The position numbers and the translations under genes are program-made. From positions 112,616,746 to 112,680,745 of the forward strand of contig CM057826.1 of the NCBI GenBank assembly GCA_030068075.1: a stretch of DNA of 64,000 nucleotides. The letters run 5' to 3'. Position 1 is the stretch's first letter. Each line of letters begins with the position of its first letter. Source of the DNA: Paguma larvata. Taxonomy: Eukaryota; Chordata; Mammalia; Carnivora; Viverridae. This document shows positions 9,553 through 20,479 of the stretch, one piece after another. The notes beneath the pieces are model-generated. The model did no database searches, had not been told where the DNA came from, and saw nothing but the letters and a program-made list of their open reading frames with translations.

Positions 9553-12500
9553 ATGAAACTTACAGATAATACAGTGACTGTAAGCCCATATTTTTCAATA
9601 TTAACACTGAATGTAAATGGACTAAATGCGCCAATCAAAAGACACAGGATAACAGAATGGATTAAAAAACAAGACCCATCTATTTGCTGTCTTCAAGAAA
9701 CTCATCTTAAACCTGAAGACACCTTCAGATTGAAAGTGAGGGGATGGAAAACTATCTACCATGCTACTGGAAGTCAGAAGAAAGCCGGAGTAGCCACACT
9801 TATATCAGACAAATTAGACTTCAAAATGAACGATGTAATAAGAGATGAGGAAGGACATTATATAATAGTCTCAGGAACCATCCAGCAGGAAGAGCTAACA
9901 ATTGTAAATATCTACGCACCGAATTCAGGGGCACCCAAATTTGTAAAACAACTAATTACAAACATTAGCAACCTCATCGATAAAAATGTCCTAATAGTAG
10001 GGGATCTCAACACTCCACTCTCAGCATTGGATAGATCAACAAAACAGAAAATCTCCGCAGAAACAATAGCCCTGAATGACACATTAGGACAGATGGGCCT
10101 CACAGACATCTTTAGGGTCCTTCATCCAGAAGCAAAGGAATTTACGTTCTTCTCATCTGCACACGGCACATTTTCCAAGATAGACCACATTCTGGGGCAC
10201 AGGGAAGCTCTGAATAAATATAAAAGAATTGAGATCATACCGTGTACAGTGTCAGACCACAATGCTTTGAAACTTGAAATCAACCACAGGAGAAAGCCTG
10301 GAAAATATGCAAGAACATGGCGGCTAAGAAATAACCTACTAAAAGATGACTGGGTCAACCAAGCCATCAGAGAAGAAATTAAAAAATATATGGAAACAAA
10401 TGAAAATGAAAATACAACAATCCAAACGCTCTGGGATGCAGCAAAGGCAGTCCTGAGAGGGAAATATATTGCAATCCAGGCCCATCTCAAGAAACAAGAA
10501 AAATCAATAACACAAATTCTAACAGCATGCCTAAAGGAACTAGAAGCAGATCAACTAAAACAACCCAAGCCCAGCAGAAAGAGAGAAATAACAAAGATCA
10601 GAGCTCAAATTAACCATATGGAGACAGAAAAGGTAGTGGAACAGATCAATGAAACCAAAAGCTGGTTCTTTGAAAAAATAAACAAAATAGACAAACCTCT
10701 AGCCAGGCTTCTCAAAAAGAAAAGAGAGAGAACTCAAATAAATAAAATCGTGAATGAAAAGGGAGAAATTACAACCAATCCCTCAGAGATACAAGCAATC
10801 ATCAGAGAATACTATGAAAAATTATATGCCACCAAACTTGGCAATCTGGAAGAAATGGACAGCTTCCTAAATAGCCACACACTACCAAAACTCAAACGGG
10901 AAGAAATAGAAAATTTGAACAGACCCATAACTAGTGAAGAAATAGAATCCGTTATTAAAAACCTCCCAGCAAATAAAAGCCCTGGACCAGATGGCTTTCC
11001 TGCGGAATTTTACCAGACATTTAAAACAGAGTTAATTCCTATCCTCCTCAAGCTGTTCCAAAAAATTGAAACGGAAGGAAAACTCCCGGACTCATTCTAT
11101 GAAGCCAGCATCACTTTGATTCCCAAACCAGATAGAGACCCAGCAAAGAAAGAAAATTACAGGCCAATATCCCTGATGAATATGGATGCAAAAATTCTCA
11201 ACAAGATACTAGCAAATCGAATCCAACAGCATATAAAGAGAATTATCCACCATGATCAAGTAGGATTCATCCCTGGGTTGCAGGGCTGGTTCAATATTCG
11301 CAAATCAATCAACGTGATACATCACATCAACAAAAGAAAAGATAAGAACCATATGATCCTGTCAATAGATGCAGAAAAAGCATTTGACAAAATACAGCAT
11401 CCTTTCTTAATAAAAACTCTCGAGAAAGTCGGGATAGAAGGAACATACTTAAACATCATAAAAGCCATATATGAAAAGCCCACAGCTCATATCATCCTCA
11501 ATGGGGAAAAACTGAAAGACTTCCCCCTGAGATCAGGAACACGACAGGGGTGTCCACTCTCGCCACTGCTATTTAACATAGTGCTGGAAGTCTTAGCATC
11601 AGCAATCAGACAACAGAACAAAATAAAAGGCATCAAGATTGGCAAGGAGGAAGTCAAACTTTCACTTTTTGCAGATGACATGATACTTTACATGGAAAAC
11701 CCGACAGAATCCACCAAAAGCCTACTAGAACTGATTCGTGATTTCAGCAAAGTTGCAGGATACAAAATCAATGTACAGAAATCGGTGGCATTTCTATACA
11801 CCAACAATGAAGCAGCAGAAAGAGAAATAAAGAAGCTAATCCCTTTCACAATTGCACCAAAAACCATAAAATACTTAGGAATAAACCTAACCAAAGATGT
11901 GAAAGACCTCTACACTGAAAACTATAAAAAACTTATGAAGGAAATTGAGGAAGACACAAGGAAATGGAAAAACATCCCATGCTCATGGATTGGAAGAATA
12001 AATATTGTCAAAATGGCAATACTACCCAAAGCAATCTACACATTCAATGCAATCCCAATCAAAATTGCACCAGCATTCTTCTCAAAGCTAGAGCAAACAA
12101 TCCTAAAATTTGTATGGAACCACAAAAGACCTCGAATAGCCAAAGTAATACTGAAGAATAAAACCAAGGTGGGAGGCATCACAATCCCAGACTTTAACCT
12201 CTACTACAAAGCGGTGGTCATCAAGACTGTATGGTATTGGCACAAAAACAGACACATAGACCAATGGAATAGAATAGAAAACTCAGAAATGGACCCGCAA
12301 GTATATGGCCAACTAATCTTTGACAAAGCGGGAAAATGTATCCAATGGAAAAAAGACAGCCTTTTTAACAAATGGTGCTGGGAGAATTGGACAGCAACAT
12401 GCAAAAGAATGAAACTAGACCACTTTCTTACACCACTCACAAAAATAAATTCTAAATGGATAAAAGATCTGAATGTGAGACAGGAAACCGTCAAAATCCT

Positions 12501-13476
12501 AGAGGAGAAAACAGGAAAAAGCCTCTTTGACCTAAGACGCACAAATTTCTTACTCGACACGTCTCCAAAGGCAAGAGAATTAAAAGCAAAGATGAACTAT
12601 TGGGACCTCATCAAGATAAAAAGCTTCTGCACGGCAAAAGAAACAACCAACAAAACGAATAGGCAACCAACGGAATGGGAAAAGATCATCGCAAATGACA
12701 TATCGGATAAAGGACTAATATCTAAAATTTATAAAGAACTTACCAAACTCCAAACCCGAAAAACAAACAACCCAGTGAAGAAATGGGCGGAAGATATGAA
12801 TAGACACTTCTCCAAAGGGGACATTCAGATGGCCAACAGACACATGAAACGATGCTCAATGTCACTCATCATCAGGGAAATACAAATCAAAACTACACTG
12901 AGATACCACCTCACACCAGTCAGAGTGGCTAAAATGAACAAATCAGGAAACTATAGATGCTGGCGAGGATGTGGAGAAGTAGGCACCCTCCTACACTGTT
13001 GGTGGGAATGCAAACTGGTGCAGCCACTCTGGAAAACGGTGTGGAGGTTCCTCAAAAAAATGAAAATAGAGCTACCCTATGACCCAGCAATAGCCCTGCT
13101 AGGAATCTACCCAAGAGACACAGGAATGCTGATGCATAGGAGCACGTGTACCCCAATGTTCATAGCAGCACTTTCGACAATAGCCAAATCATGGAAAGAG
13201 ACCAAGTGCCCATCAACTGACGAATGGATAAAGAAGTTATGGTACTTATATACAATGGACTACTACGTGGCAATGAGAAAAAATGAAATCTGGCCATGTG
13301 TAGCCAGATGGATGGAACTGGAGGGTATTATGTTAAGTGAAATAAGTCAGTCAGAAAAAGACAGATACCATATGTTTCCACGAATAGGTGGACTTTGTGA
13401 AACTAAGCAAAAACCAGGGGGAGGGGAAGTGGGGAAAGAAAAAAAAGACACAGAGAGGGAGGGAGATAAAACATAA
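9553..13476 (+). CDS. L1 ORF2 protein (endonuclease and reverse transcriptase), intact
   Basis: From ATG 9553 this ORF has 1307 codons. The same frame is open from ATG 9502 (1324 codons), which overlaps the ORF1 stop as ATGA; the 9553 start is chosen because numbering then runs a constant six residues ahead of human ORF2p. Endonuclease residues are N20, E49 (LQETHL), D151/N153 (VGDLN), D235/H236 (SDHN). Reverse transcriptase residues are D606 ([11 protein letters not shown]), [12 protein letters not shown], and FADD at 706-709. The C-terminal zinc knuckle has C1136, C1140, H1148 and C1153 (C-x3-C-x7-H-x4-C). ORF2p nicks target DNA and primes cDNA synthesis there. The C-terminal end ([20 protein letters not shown]) runs into the guanine-rich 3' region and is longer than in human L1. 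No stop or frameshift is seen. Confidence 0.96.
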   Translation: MKLTDNTVTVSPYFSILTLNVNGLNAPIKRHRITEWIKKQDPSICCLQETHLKPEDTFRLKVRGWKTIYHATGSQKKAGVATLISDKLDFKMNDVIRDEEGHYIIVSGTIQQEELTIVNIYAPNSGAPKFVKQLITNISNLIDKNVLIVGDLNTPLSALDRSTKQKISAETIALNDTLGQMGLTDIFRVLHPEAKEFTFFSSAHGTFSKIDHILGHREALNKYKRIEIIPCTVSDHNALKLEINHRRKPGKYARTWRLRNNLLKDDWVNQAIREEIKKYMETNENENTTIQTLWDAAKAVLRGKYIAIQAHLKKQEKSITQILTACLKELEADQLKQPKPSRKREITKIRAQINHMETEKVVEQINETKSWFFEKINKIDKPLARLLKKKRERTQINKIVNEKGEITTNPSEIQAIIREYYEKLYATKLGNLEEMDSFLNSHTLPKLKREEIENLNRPITSEEIESVIKNLPANKSPGPDGFPAEFYQTFKTELIPILLKLFQKIETEGKLPDSFYEASITLIPKPDRDPAKKENYRPISLMNMDAKILNKILANRIQQHIKRIIHHDQVGFIPGLQGWFNIRKSINVIHHINKRKDKNHMILSIDAEKAFDKIQHPFLIKTLEKVGIEGTYLNIIKAIYEKPTAHIILNGEKLKDFPLRSGTRQGCPLSPLLFNIVLEVLASAIRQQNKIKGIKIGKEEVKLSLFADDMILYMENPTESTKSLLELIRDFSKVAGYKINVQKSVAFLYTNNEAAEREIKKLIPFTIAPKTIKYLGINLTKDVKDLYTENYKKLMKEIEEDTRKWKNIPCSWIGRINIVKMAILPKAIYTFNAIPIKIAPAFFSKLEQTILKFVWNHKRPRIAKVILKNKTKVGGITIPDFNLYYKAVVIKTVWYWHKNRHIDQWNRIENSEMDPQVYGQLIFDKAGKCIQWKKDSLFNKWCWENWTATCKRMKLDHFLTPLTKINSKWIKDLNVRQETVKILEEKTGKSLFDLRRTNFLLDTSPKARELKAKMNYWDLIKIKSFCTAKETTNKTNRQPTEWEKIIANDISDKGLISKIYKELTKLQTRKTNNPVKKWAEDMNRHFSKGDIQMANRHMKRCSMSLIIREIQIKTTLRYHLTPVRVAKMNKSGNYRCWRGCGEVGTLLHCWWECKLVQPLWKTVWRFLKKMKIELPYDPAIALLGIYPRDTGMLMHRSTCTPMFIAALSTIAKSWKETKCPSTDEWIKKLWYLYTMDYYVAMRKNEIWPCVARWMELEGIMLSEISQSEKDRYHMFPRIGGLCETKQKPGGGEVGKEKKDTEREGDKT

Positions 13477-13548
13477 GAGACTCTCAAAGACTAAGAAAAA
13501 ACTGAGGGTGAGGGGGATGAGGGAGGGGGGAGAGGGGGTGATGGGCAT
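13406..13548 (+). promoter_or_regulatory. Guanine-rich polypurine tract of the L1 3' end (G-quadruplex potential)
   Basis: Two G-run clusters are seen: 13417-13434 ('gggggaggggaagtgggg') and 13505-13545 (runs 'ggg', 'ggggg', 'ggg', 'gggggg', 'ggggg', 'ggg'). Guanine-rich 3'UTRs that can fold as quadruplexes are known in L1s. The first cluster overlaps the end of ORF2. Confidence 0.7.
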
Positions 13549-13603
13549 TAAAAAGGGCACATGTTGGGATGAACACTGGGTGTTATATGTAAACCAATTT
13601 GAA

Positions 13604-13657
13604 AATAAACTATTATAATAGAAAAAAAAAAAAAAAAGACTGGAAAAAAAAAAAAAG
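13604..13657 (+). terminator. L1 polyadenylation signal and interrupted poly(A) tail
   Basis: AATAAA is at 13604-13609. About 10 nt later comes an A-run (13622-13637), then 'gactgg', then a second A-run (13644-13656), then the target duplication. The A-run split by a 6-nt word may be a very short 3' transduction or tail-slippage product. Confidence 0.85.
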
Positions 13658-13673
13658 GAGTTTAGAGCAAAGG
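13658..13673. repeat. Right target-site duplication of the full-length L1
   Basis: 'gagtttagagcaaagg' is identical to 6821-6836. Confidence 0.95.
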
Positions 13674-13869
13674 TCTTATATATGTGGAATTCATTCTGTG
13701 TTTCTGGTTTCCTATTCATTCTGCGACTTTCCTCTTGGATTCTAAACACTTGGAAGGCAGATGTATTATATGCCTTATTTTATATCCTCTACATAAAATG
13801 TGTACTACATCTCCTGCTTATCAAGAAATGTTGGTTGAATGACTTCCACGATGCTGTCGGCACTGATGC

Positions 13870-14110
13870 CAGTCATTTGGGCTAGCACACATTGAGCTAG
13901 GCATTGGGCATTGCTTTGCCCCCATTATCTCGTGGGTTCTTCACAACAGCCTTCTGAGGTAGGTACTAGTAGTGCCACTATTTTATGGATAAGAAAATAG
14001 AGACTTAGAGTCACTCGGCCAAGCAGCTACTAGACCTGAGATTGGAAGCCAGGTCCAGGCTGGCCTTCTGCTCTACCACTAAATAGGTCACCGTCTTACC
14101 ACTAAGCACA
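13870..14110 (-). repeat. MIR, antisense
   Basis: The pattern is 'attatctcgtgggttcttc', 'ttctgaggtaggtactagta', 'ttatggataagaaaatagag', 'aagcagctactagacctgag'. Confidence 0.8.
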
Positions 14111-17100
14111 CTCCCTCCTGGCTAGGGAGAGTGTTCATTGTTCAGGTACAAGGAAGCCCTACATCCTGCTTAAAAGAAACAAACGGAAGCAGTGGGTAGG
14201 CCCTACACATACCTTTGGAAGAGACTCCTTTTTCAGCCTTGGGCTCTGATTTTTAAGACTAGTATTAAAGTTTTATAAAACAGCAATCCCCAGTCAACCG
14301 CTTCCAGATTGCCACTCCCTGAACGCCATGGGGGAATGGCTGGCATGTACATGTCCTTCTTGCCGTTTTACCAATCCTACTCCAATATCACAGCCCTGGT
14401 GGAGCAGTCCATCAATCAGCTTGTCACACTCTTGATGAACCTCCCTGGGAATAACCAACTCGACCAAGACCCTGGCTCAGAGATGCCCTCCCTGGTGGCC
14501 TTCCCATTAATGCCTACAGTCATTTCCCTTTATTTTTCCTTCTCCTCTTCTCTCCTTCTTTTGCCAAAAAAAGTGATAGGGAGCTTAACAACAAGCCAGC
14601 CAGTAGTACAAAGATAGGTAAGGCATCATTTAACGTGGCCAGCTCTGCCCAGGAAGCATGTGTAGCCAAATGCCCAGGAATGATGCTTGCAGTGAAGGGA
14701 CTTCTATCCACAGCCATCAACCTGCCTCTGGTCCCTGGTGACGTGGTCATTAAAGGGGTGCAGGCTGCCCGCCAGTAAGAACTCCCACTTTATTCTGGAG
14801 CTAAGGGCTGGCAGTGGAGAGAAATCACTGGCAGTGGCCTCCATGGCCGTGTGCTGCATCTGCCGGTTTTTTGAACGGGGAACCTCAAGGTGTTGGATGC
14901 TGTAAAATGGGCTGGCTACAGGAAAGACCAGTTCCAAAATCAATCCCAGGAGCAGGAAGAACAGAGTACAGTTAAATAGGCCCAAGCCATCCTTATTCCA
15001 CAAGTCCCTTCTCTGAACAACTGATTTTTCTGAGCCCAGCACCAGGCCAGATTCCAAAAACTCCTAAACCCAAAGTCCTCAATCCAACATGGAGTGCCTC
15101 TATGTCCTTTGGCAAAAAGCTCAGCACTTACCTAGCACTTCCTTCTAACTTCAAAGTACTTTGTGAACATACATTAATTAATCCCCATGACACTGCAGAC
15201 CTGCAAACATCCTGATCTGTGGTTTCCAAATGGAGAGACTGAAAGAAAGGGTTTGGGGGGAAGGAGCGCATGTTGCCCCTGACTTGCTCCACTGTGCTGC
15301 CTTATGTGTGCAGGTCCGTGTCCCTTTTCCTGACTGTGATATGAGCCCGTAAGACCTCACCCCATACGTGAATGGGCATTTGCAGCTCTACTCTGCTTAC
15401 CACTGGCAGCAGCCTCCTGGCAAGGGAAAGCTTGCACCCTCACAATCTTTATATAGTCTATGTAGAAAGTTAAAAGAACCAAGTGTTGGCCCATGTATTG
15501 CTTTTTCCATCCATCAGGCACCAGGTGGACATACGCGCCTGGTGAAGGTTGCAAGAAAGGAATATCCTGGGTACTGGGCAGAAGGGAATGTGTTGGGAGA
15601 ACATGAGGGTCAGAGAGGCTTTGGAAATAGGACCCAAGAGAGGCTGCTGAGAATCTGGCAACAGGAATCTGAGGTAGGGGTTGGGAGGTTTGATCAGATG
15701 CTGCTGATTGTGTTCTTGCCATGAAAGGTCTTCAACTGCATCCACATTCTTTCCTCTCTGGTTCAAGCTTCCAAGCCCCAAGAGAGAGCCTCAGACAGAC
15801 TGTGCCTGTTCTTCAGCTGGGGTAATGGGAGGAGGAGGAGGAGAGGAAGGATTAGGTGGGAGGAGGAGGATAGAGAGGAGGAGGAGGGGTACAGGAGAAG
15901 GAGGAGCTGGTTTCTTGAGGCTCTGAAAAAGGAAGAAACTTGTGCCTCCCACCAAGATTATGCACAGAGGAGGAAAATCTGTTGGTGCTATTAAGAGGGG
16001 ATTTGGATGGAAACTTGACAAATTTTTGGCACAACCTGAGCCTGTGGCTGCCTCCAAGGCCTGGAGAAGTATGTCATGGTGGCAGAGATTTACTTGTGAT
16101 CAACCTGGCTGGACAGGTGGACGCCACTATCTAGCATAGAGAGAGGGCTGGTGCTCTGGAGGGCACAGCAGCCTTTACTTCTCTTGGGAATTAAAAGGCT
16201 CATTTGCTGAATCTTAAAGCCCTCGCATTTGGGTCAGCTCTAGTCTTTCTGTATAGTTAGTTCCCAGACTCTGGCATGCCCAGTTGATTGGGGCATAATG
16301 CTAATAATGCAAACATTCAAGTGCTCAGGGGTCACCTCATACTTTCGAGCCCTGGCTCTTTTATAAAACGCTGCCTTCTAGCCCAGGGGGGTGGTGGTGG
16401 TGAGAGTCATCACTGCAAACAGAAAACAGAGATGGGGGGAAAATCTCCCCATACACAGAACTAAAGAGCAGAAAGGAGCCTTGCACATGTAGTCCAACCT
16501 ACCCAGTCCTAATACAACCTGCTAAAAGGAGTGGAAACTAAGCTGACAAAGGACCATATCATTCAGCCCCAAGAAGCAAAAGGAGAGAGTGAAGAACAAG
16601 GGTGAGCTTCTCCCAGGTAGATAAATTGGGCATCTTAGACCCATGTCTCAGATTCATGGTGATGGGACCTTCCTTTGCATCAGGGGCCATCAAGGAGAAC
16701 TTCACACATAACACCAATCCTCTTGTCATCTAACCGCCATCAGGCAAATACACTCTGACAGGGATTTGGTCTTCTTGGAAATGATGGTTCCCTAGAAGGA
16801 AAACTCCCATCCATGTAAGTAGCGCCTCAGTATACATGTACGTTCAGGATTCTATCAACTGGAGGGGAGGGACAGATTCAGTGGCAACCTATGGCTGAAA
16901 CTCCGTCTACTGTCTGACATGCGGCTATCTCTGAACGGGTGAGTCTAGATGCTCATGGCTGGTCTAAGGATAAAATATATGTACCTAGGAGAAAATCTAA
17001 AAAGGAGAGAAAGGGAAGCTGGAGACTTGAAATACACTGGAATGGAATTCTCCATGTGTTCTAGTGAGGGTAACCATTCGTCCAGATTATCCTAGGAGAG

Positions 17101-17169
17101 TCTCAGTTTACACCTGCTCTCTTAGTGTATTAAGAGTCTCTCTCTCCATCTCTCTCTCTCTTTTTTCTT
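14111..17169. other. SH3RF2 intron, mostly unclassified sequence
   Basis: There is no coding exon. A purine-rich GAG/GGA stretch lies at 15828-15908, a GGTGGT run at 16388-16400, and a CT-rich stretch at about 17139-17160. A weak MIR-like fragment lies near 15120-15200 ('caaagtactttgtgaacata'). Open frames at 14309-14617 and 15368-15724 show no recognisable family. Confidence 0.4.
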
Positions 17170-17185
17170 AAAAGTGTCCTAGTTT

Positions 17186-17416
17186 GGGGGTGACTGGGTG
17201 GTTCAGTCAGTTAAGCATCCGACTTTGGCTCAGGTCATGATCTCGTGGATTGTGAGTTCAAGCCCCATGTCGGGCTCTGATTTGACAGCTCAGAACCTGG
17301 AGCCTGCTTCAGATTCTGTGTCTCCCTTTCTCTCTCCGTTCCTCCCCCCATTTCTCTCTCTCTCTCACTCTCTCTCTCTCTCTCAAAAATAAATAAAAGA
17401 TTAAAAAAGATTTTAA
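17186..17416 (+). mobile_element. Carnivore tRNA-Lys SINE (feline type), near full length
   Basis: The head is 'ggggtgactgggtggttcag', the internal part 'gctcaggtcatgatctcgtg', followed by a CT-rich repeat and a 'caaaaataaataaa' tail. It is flanked by 'aaaagtgtcctagttt' at 17170-17185 and 17417-17432, a perfect 16-bp target duplication. Confidence 0.97.
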
Positions 17417-17589
17417 AAAAGTGTCCTAGTTTTTACTAGTCCACTCTTACTCTAATGGTGTTTTCATGGAATAACCGGGACACTGGGCTAAGGCCTGATG
17501 CATAAGCAAATGCTTTAGTAGTAGACATGGGCCTTAGAGAATTCATGTCAGACCCCAAGGAAGAAAGTGTTCCTAAGTTAGGTTAAGCA

Positions 17590-19075
17590 TCCTTCTTGCT
17601 CTTCATTGGCACCTCCAGACCATTTCTGGACCCTCCTCAATCCTTCCCAGCTTTGACCTGTAGGATAACACTCTACCACCTGTCACATCACCGTGTCACC
17701 ATTTCCTCTCTCAGCCTCTCCCCTCCTTCCATGGAGATTTTACCTTCTGACCATGGGGTAAGGGAAGGAAAAAAAGTTACAGAGAAGGAGGTAAACCATA
17801 CGAGACTCTTAAATATGTAGAGAACAAAATGAGGGTTGATGGGGTGAGGAGTGGGGAAAATGGGTGATGGGCATTGAGGAGGGCCCTTGTTAGGATGAGC
17901 CCCAGGTGTTGTATGTAAGCAATGAATCTCAGGAATCTACTCCTGAAGCCAAGAGCACACTGTATACATTGTATGTTAGCTAACTTGACAGTAAATTATA
18001 TAAAATTTACCTTCTGGTTCACTGTCATTCTCTCTAATGCAACTCATCCTACTGCAGTGGTCTCATCTAGTCTTAGGGTTTTAAATACATTCTCAACTCT
18101 GGACCTTCTTCCTTAAATGCTGAGCTTGTATATTTAACCATTTGCCAACATCTCTACCAGGACTGCTAATAGGCATCTAAGACTTAATCCGCTGCAAACT
18201 GAGCTTTTGCTTCCCCTCACATCTCAGAACCCATTCCTCTTGGTTTCCCCCTCTAGCTCGTAAAAGACAACTCCATTCTCCAGTTACTTGGGGCAAAAAA
18301 CTAGGACTCACCTTAACTCCTCTTTTCTTTCACATTTGATATTTGATTTGTCAGAAAATCCTGCTGTGTCTACCTTCAGAGGATATCTAGAATCTAATCA
18401 CCTCTCCCTGCCTCCTTGGCTAACACATTGGCTCCATTCACCATCACCTCTCCCCCAGAGTATTACAGTATCCTCTCAATTAGTCTCTCTGCTTCCACAT
18501 TTCCTTTCTATAGTTTACTCTCAACCCAGCAACTACAGGGACTTTGATTAAAATATAAATTAGATCATGTCACTCTTAGGCTCAAAACCTTGCAATAGCA
18601 TTAAAAGCAAATTCCTCATTATGACCTAGGAAATTCTATCTGATCTGGCCCAACTGTTACCATTCTGACCTCATCTCCTGCTAAAGTTCCCCTCACTTGC
18701 TCTAATCCAGTCCTACTGGATTTCATATCAGGCACAATCCTATTTCAGGACAATTGTATATGCTGTTCCTTGGTCTCGATACACCTGCCTCATTGCCTTC
18801 CTCTCAGTAAGGTCATACCTTACCAACCCATTAAAATTTTAATCACCCCCCACTACAAATTCTATTCCTCTTTTCTTATTTTTCTTCTTAGCTCTTACCA
18901 TTAACATACCATATACATTACTTATGTACCTTGTTTATTATCTGTCTGTCCCTCTACAATGTAAGTTCTGGTGGCAGAGATTTTGTGTATTTTGTTCACT
19001 GGTGTTTCCCTTTTTCTAAAAAGGTGCCTGACACATAATTTGTGCTCAATAAATATTTGTTGAATAAAGCATCAG
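17590..19075 (+). repeat. L2 LINE 3' region, split by an L1 fragment
   Basis: The classic L2 3' order is visible: 'tccagaccatttctggaccc', 'attaaaatataaattagatc', 'tatctgatctggcccaactg', 'tgctgttccttggtctcgat', 'acaatgtaagttctggtggc', and the end 'gctcaataaatatttgttga'. It is degenerate and noncoding. The L1 fragment 17750-18005 is inserted in it. Confidence 0.85.
17750..18005 (+). mobile_element. 5'-truncated L1 3' end
   Basis: About 256 bp are homologous to the 3'UTR of the full-length L1 ('gggtgatgggcattgaggag', 'ccccaggtgttgtatgtaag'). It is flanked by 'tttaccttctg' at 17739-17749 and 18006-18016. Confidence 0.9.
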
Positions 19076-20308
19076 TTACAGATACCCTTAGTTTGCCTTT
19101 GGAGATTTTACAGCTTTCTAACAAATTCCAAGAACCTCCATTCAAGGAAATAACTTCTGTTCTAACTTTCTGCCATGTGAAGAATCTTTTTATCGAAGCC
19201 TGGATCTATGGAAACCCAGACTTTGCCTGTACTCTTCCTAGAAAGGGGCTCCTACTACCTCACCAACCAACCATATTAGAAAAAAATCTATGTGTTAGAA
19301 AGTGCAACCTTTTATGGAACCAGCTTCTTAGTTTTATCCCCTGGTTCACTCTCCCCTCCTGGAACAGAGTTCCTGCCTCCACAGCCTGTTATGGTCCCTC
19401 TAACTCTGTCTTCTGCAGCTTTACCCTAGTGTTTCTATGACTGTCTACTGTGGTGTAGTGTTCTGTCTCCTCACCATCCTTGTTGCCCTCCTCCGGACAC
19501 CGTGCCCCACCTATATGAAGGTTCCCCAAACTGGACATAGGACTCCAGCTCTGACCACCCCCCCCCCAACCAGAGAGTACAGTGGGTTATCACTTTCCTT
19601 GGAGTTATGTCATAGAGACAGTGTTTGATGTGTGTTGATGGCCTCACTGCCTTGTGACAGGCTGTGCCTGGGTGGATGTGGGGTGGAGGAAGGAGGAGCC
19701 ATGGGCTCTGCCTGGATCTGTGGTGATGGTTTAAGTGAAAGGGTTGGGTGTGCTGGAGAAAGAAAAAGGTTAGGAAAGCTGTTAAGGACACAGACCTATA
19801 GGGTAACCAGCCTTTGGTCTGGGTTGTGGATGGACAGGTGGTGATCTGAGTCATGGAAACTCTGCCTAGTGGCCTAATGTCTTACGAAGTTTCCTGAGGT
19901 GCTCTGAGGGGTCTTGTGATCATCATAGGCTCCCATTATTGGGGAGAGTTGGGGTGTAGGATATGAATGGGACTTTGGGGGTTCATACTATAGAAAACCT
20001 GAAATCCAGCTCTTGAGCAGGTTGCTTAACTCTGTACATCACTTTCTCCCTCTGTAAAATCACATCTCCCTTACAGGAAGGACTCTTGAACACAGTGAGT
20101 TAAAAGATGTGGAAGTTCTTGTAAAACATGAAGAGTTCTAAAAAAGATAACCTTCTTCAGTTAAAAAAATTGAAGTATTAGGGGATTACCAAATCCATTT
20201 CCTGGCCCATACTCTGAAGGCGTACTGAGTCCTTGAGCAGTGAAACCCACAGATGACCCCTGGCCTAGGTGACCTGACCTCCGCTGCCTGAGAATGGAGG
20301 GGACGCAC
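19076..20308. other. SH3RF2 intron near the SH3-3 exon, no recognised element
   Basis: A C-run lies at 19557-19567. Otherwise this appears unique. The donor of exon 20309-20479 is at the right edge. Confidence 0.4.
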
Positions 20309-20479
20309 CTGAAAATGGGGATGACATAGTTGTTGGGGAAGATGCCGACCCGCCCAGTGACCAAGGAGACGCCCCTGAGCCAGCCGTCCGGGTACTTGCC
20401 CAGGACCCTGATGCCTTCACCCTTCTGTAGGTCCAGCTCATCGGGTCCATGGGCTGAGTAGGAGTGCAGGGCCACAAAC
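20309..20479 (-). CDS. SH3RF2: SH3RF2 internal coding exon: third SH3 domain
   Basis: This exon has 171 nt, with one base completing Met, then 56 codons, then AG of a split Arg. The acceptor is 'gtctccccag' before GTTTGTGG, and the donor is TTTCAG|GTGCGT. It encodes a whole SH3 domain: FVALHSYSAHGPDELDLQKG, then EGIRVLG, DGWLRGVSL with the conserved Trp, and GIFPNNYVIPIF. Conserved residues of the peptide-binding surface are present: ALHSY, DELDL, W, and P-x-x-Y. The exon is phase-symmetrical (2-2), so skipping would remove SH3-3 exactly without a frameshift. SH3RF2 has three SH3 domains where its paralogues SH3RF1 and SH3RF3 have four; this is the last of the three. Confidence 0.97.

Larger units (their letters stand above)
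6837..13657 (+). mobile_element. Full-length LINE-1 retrotransposon with both ORFs open
   Basis: The element is about 6.8 kb, bounded by a perfect 16-bp direct repeat (6821-6836 and 13658-13673). In order it has a GC-rich 5'UTR starting near 'agagttggggcaacatggcg', a 140-bp tandem repeat, a T-rich tract, ORF1 (8612-9505), ORF2 (to 13476), a guanine-rich 3'UTR, AATAAA at 13604-13609 and a poly(A) tail. Both ORFs lack stops or frameshifts and the catalytic residues are present. It is inserted in the SH3RF2 intron 6532-20308, antisense to the gene. A perfect duplication, a full-length 5' end and open ORFs argue for a recent insertion. Retrotransposition activity is inferred, not shown. Several fragments elsewhere in the window (17750-18005, 35243-35644, 54245-54303) share its 3' end type. 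Confidence 0.97.

Noticed and set aside
14309..14617. 102-codon plus-strand open frame as a possible processed pseudogene
   Set aside because: No recognisable family, no poly(A) or target duplication found around it.
17186..17416. tRNA-like heads of SINEs as tRNA genes
   Set aside because: They have A- and B-box-like words, but the body continues into CT-rich and A-rich SINE tails with target duplications; no cloverleaf-complete tRNA is seen.
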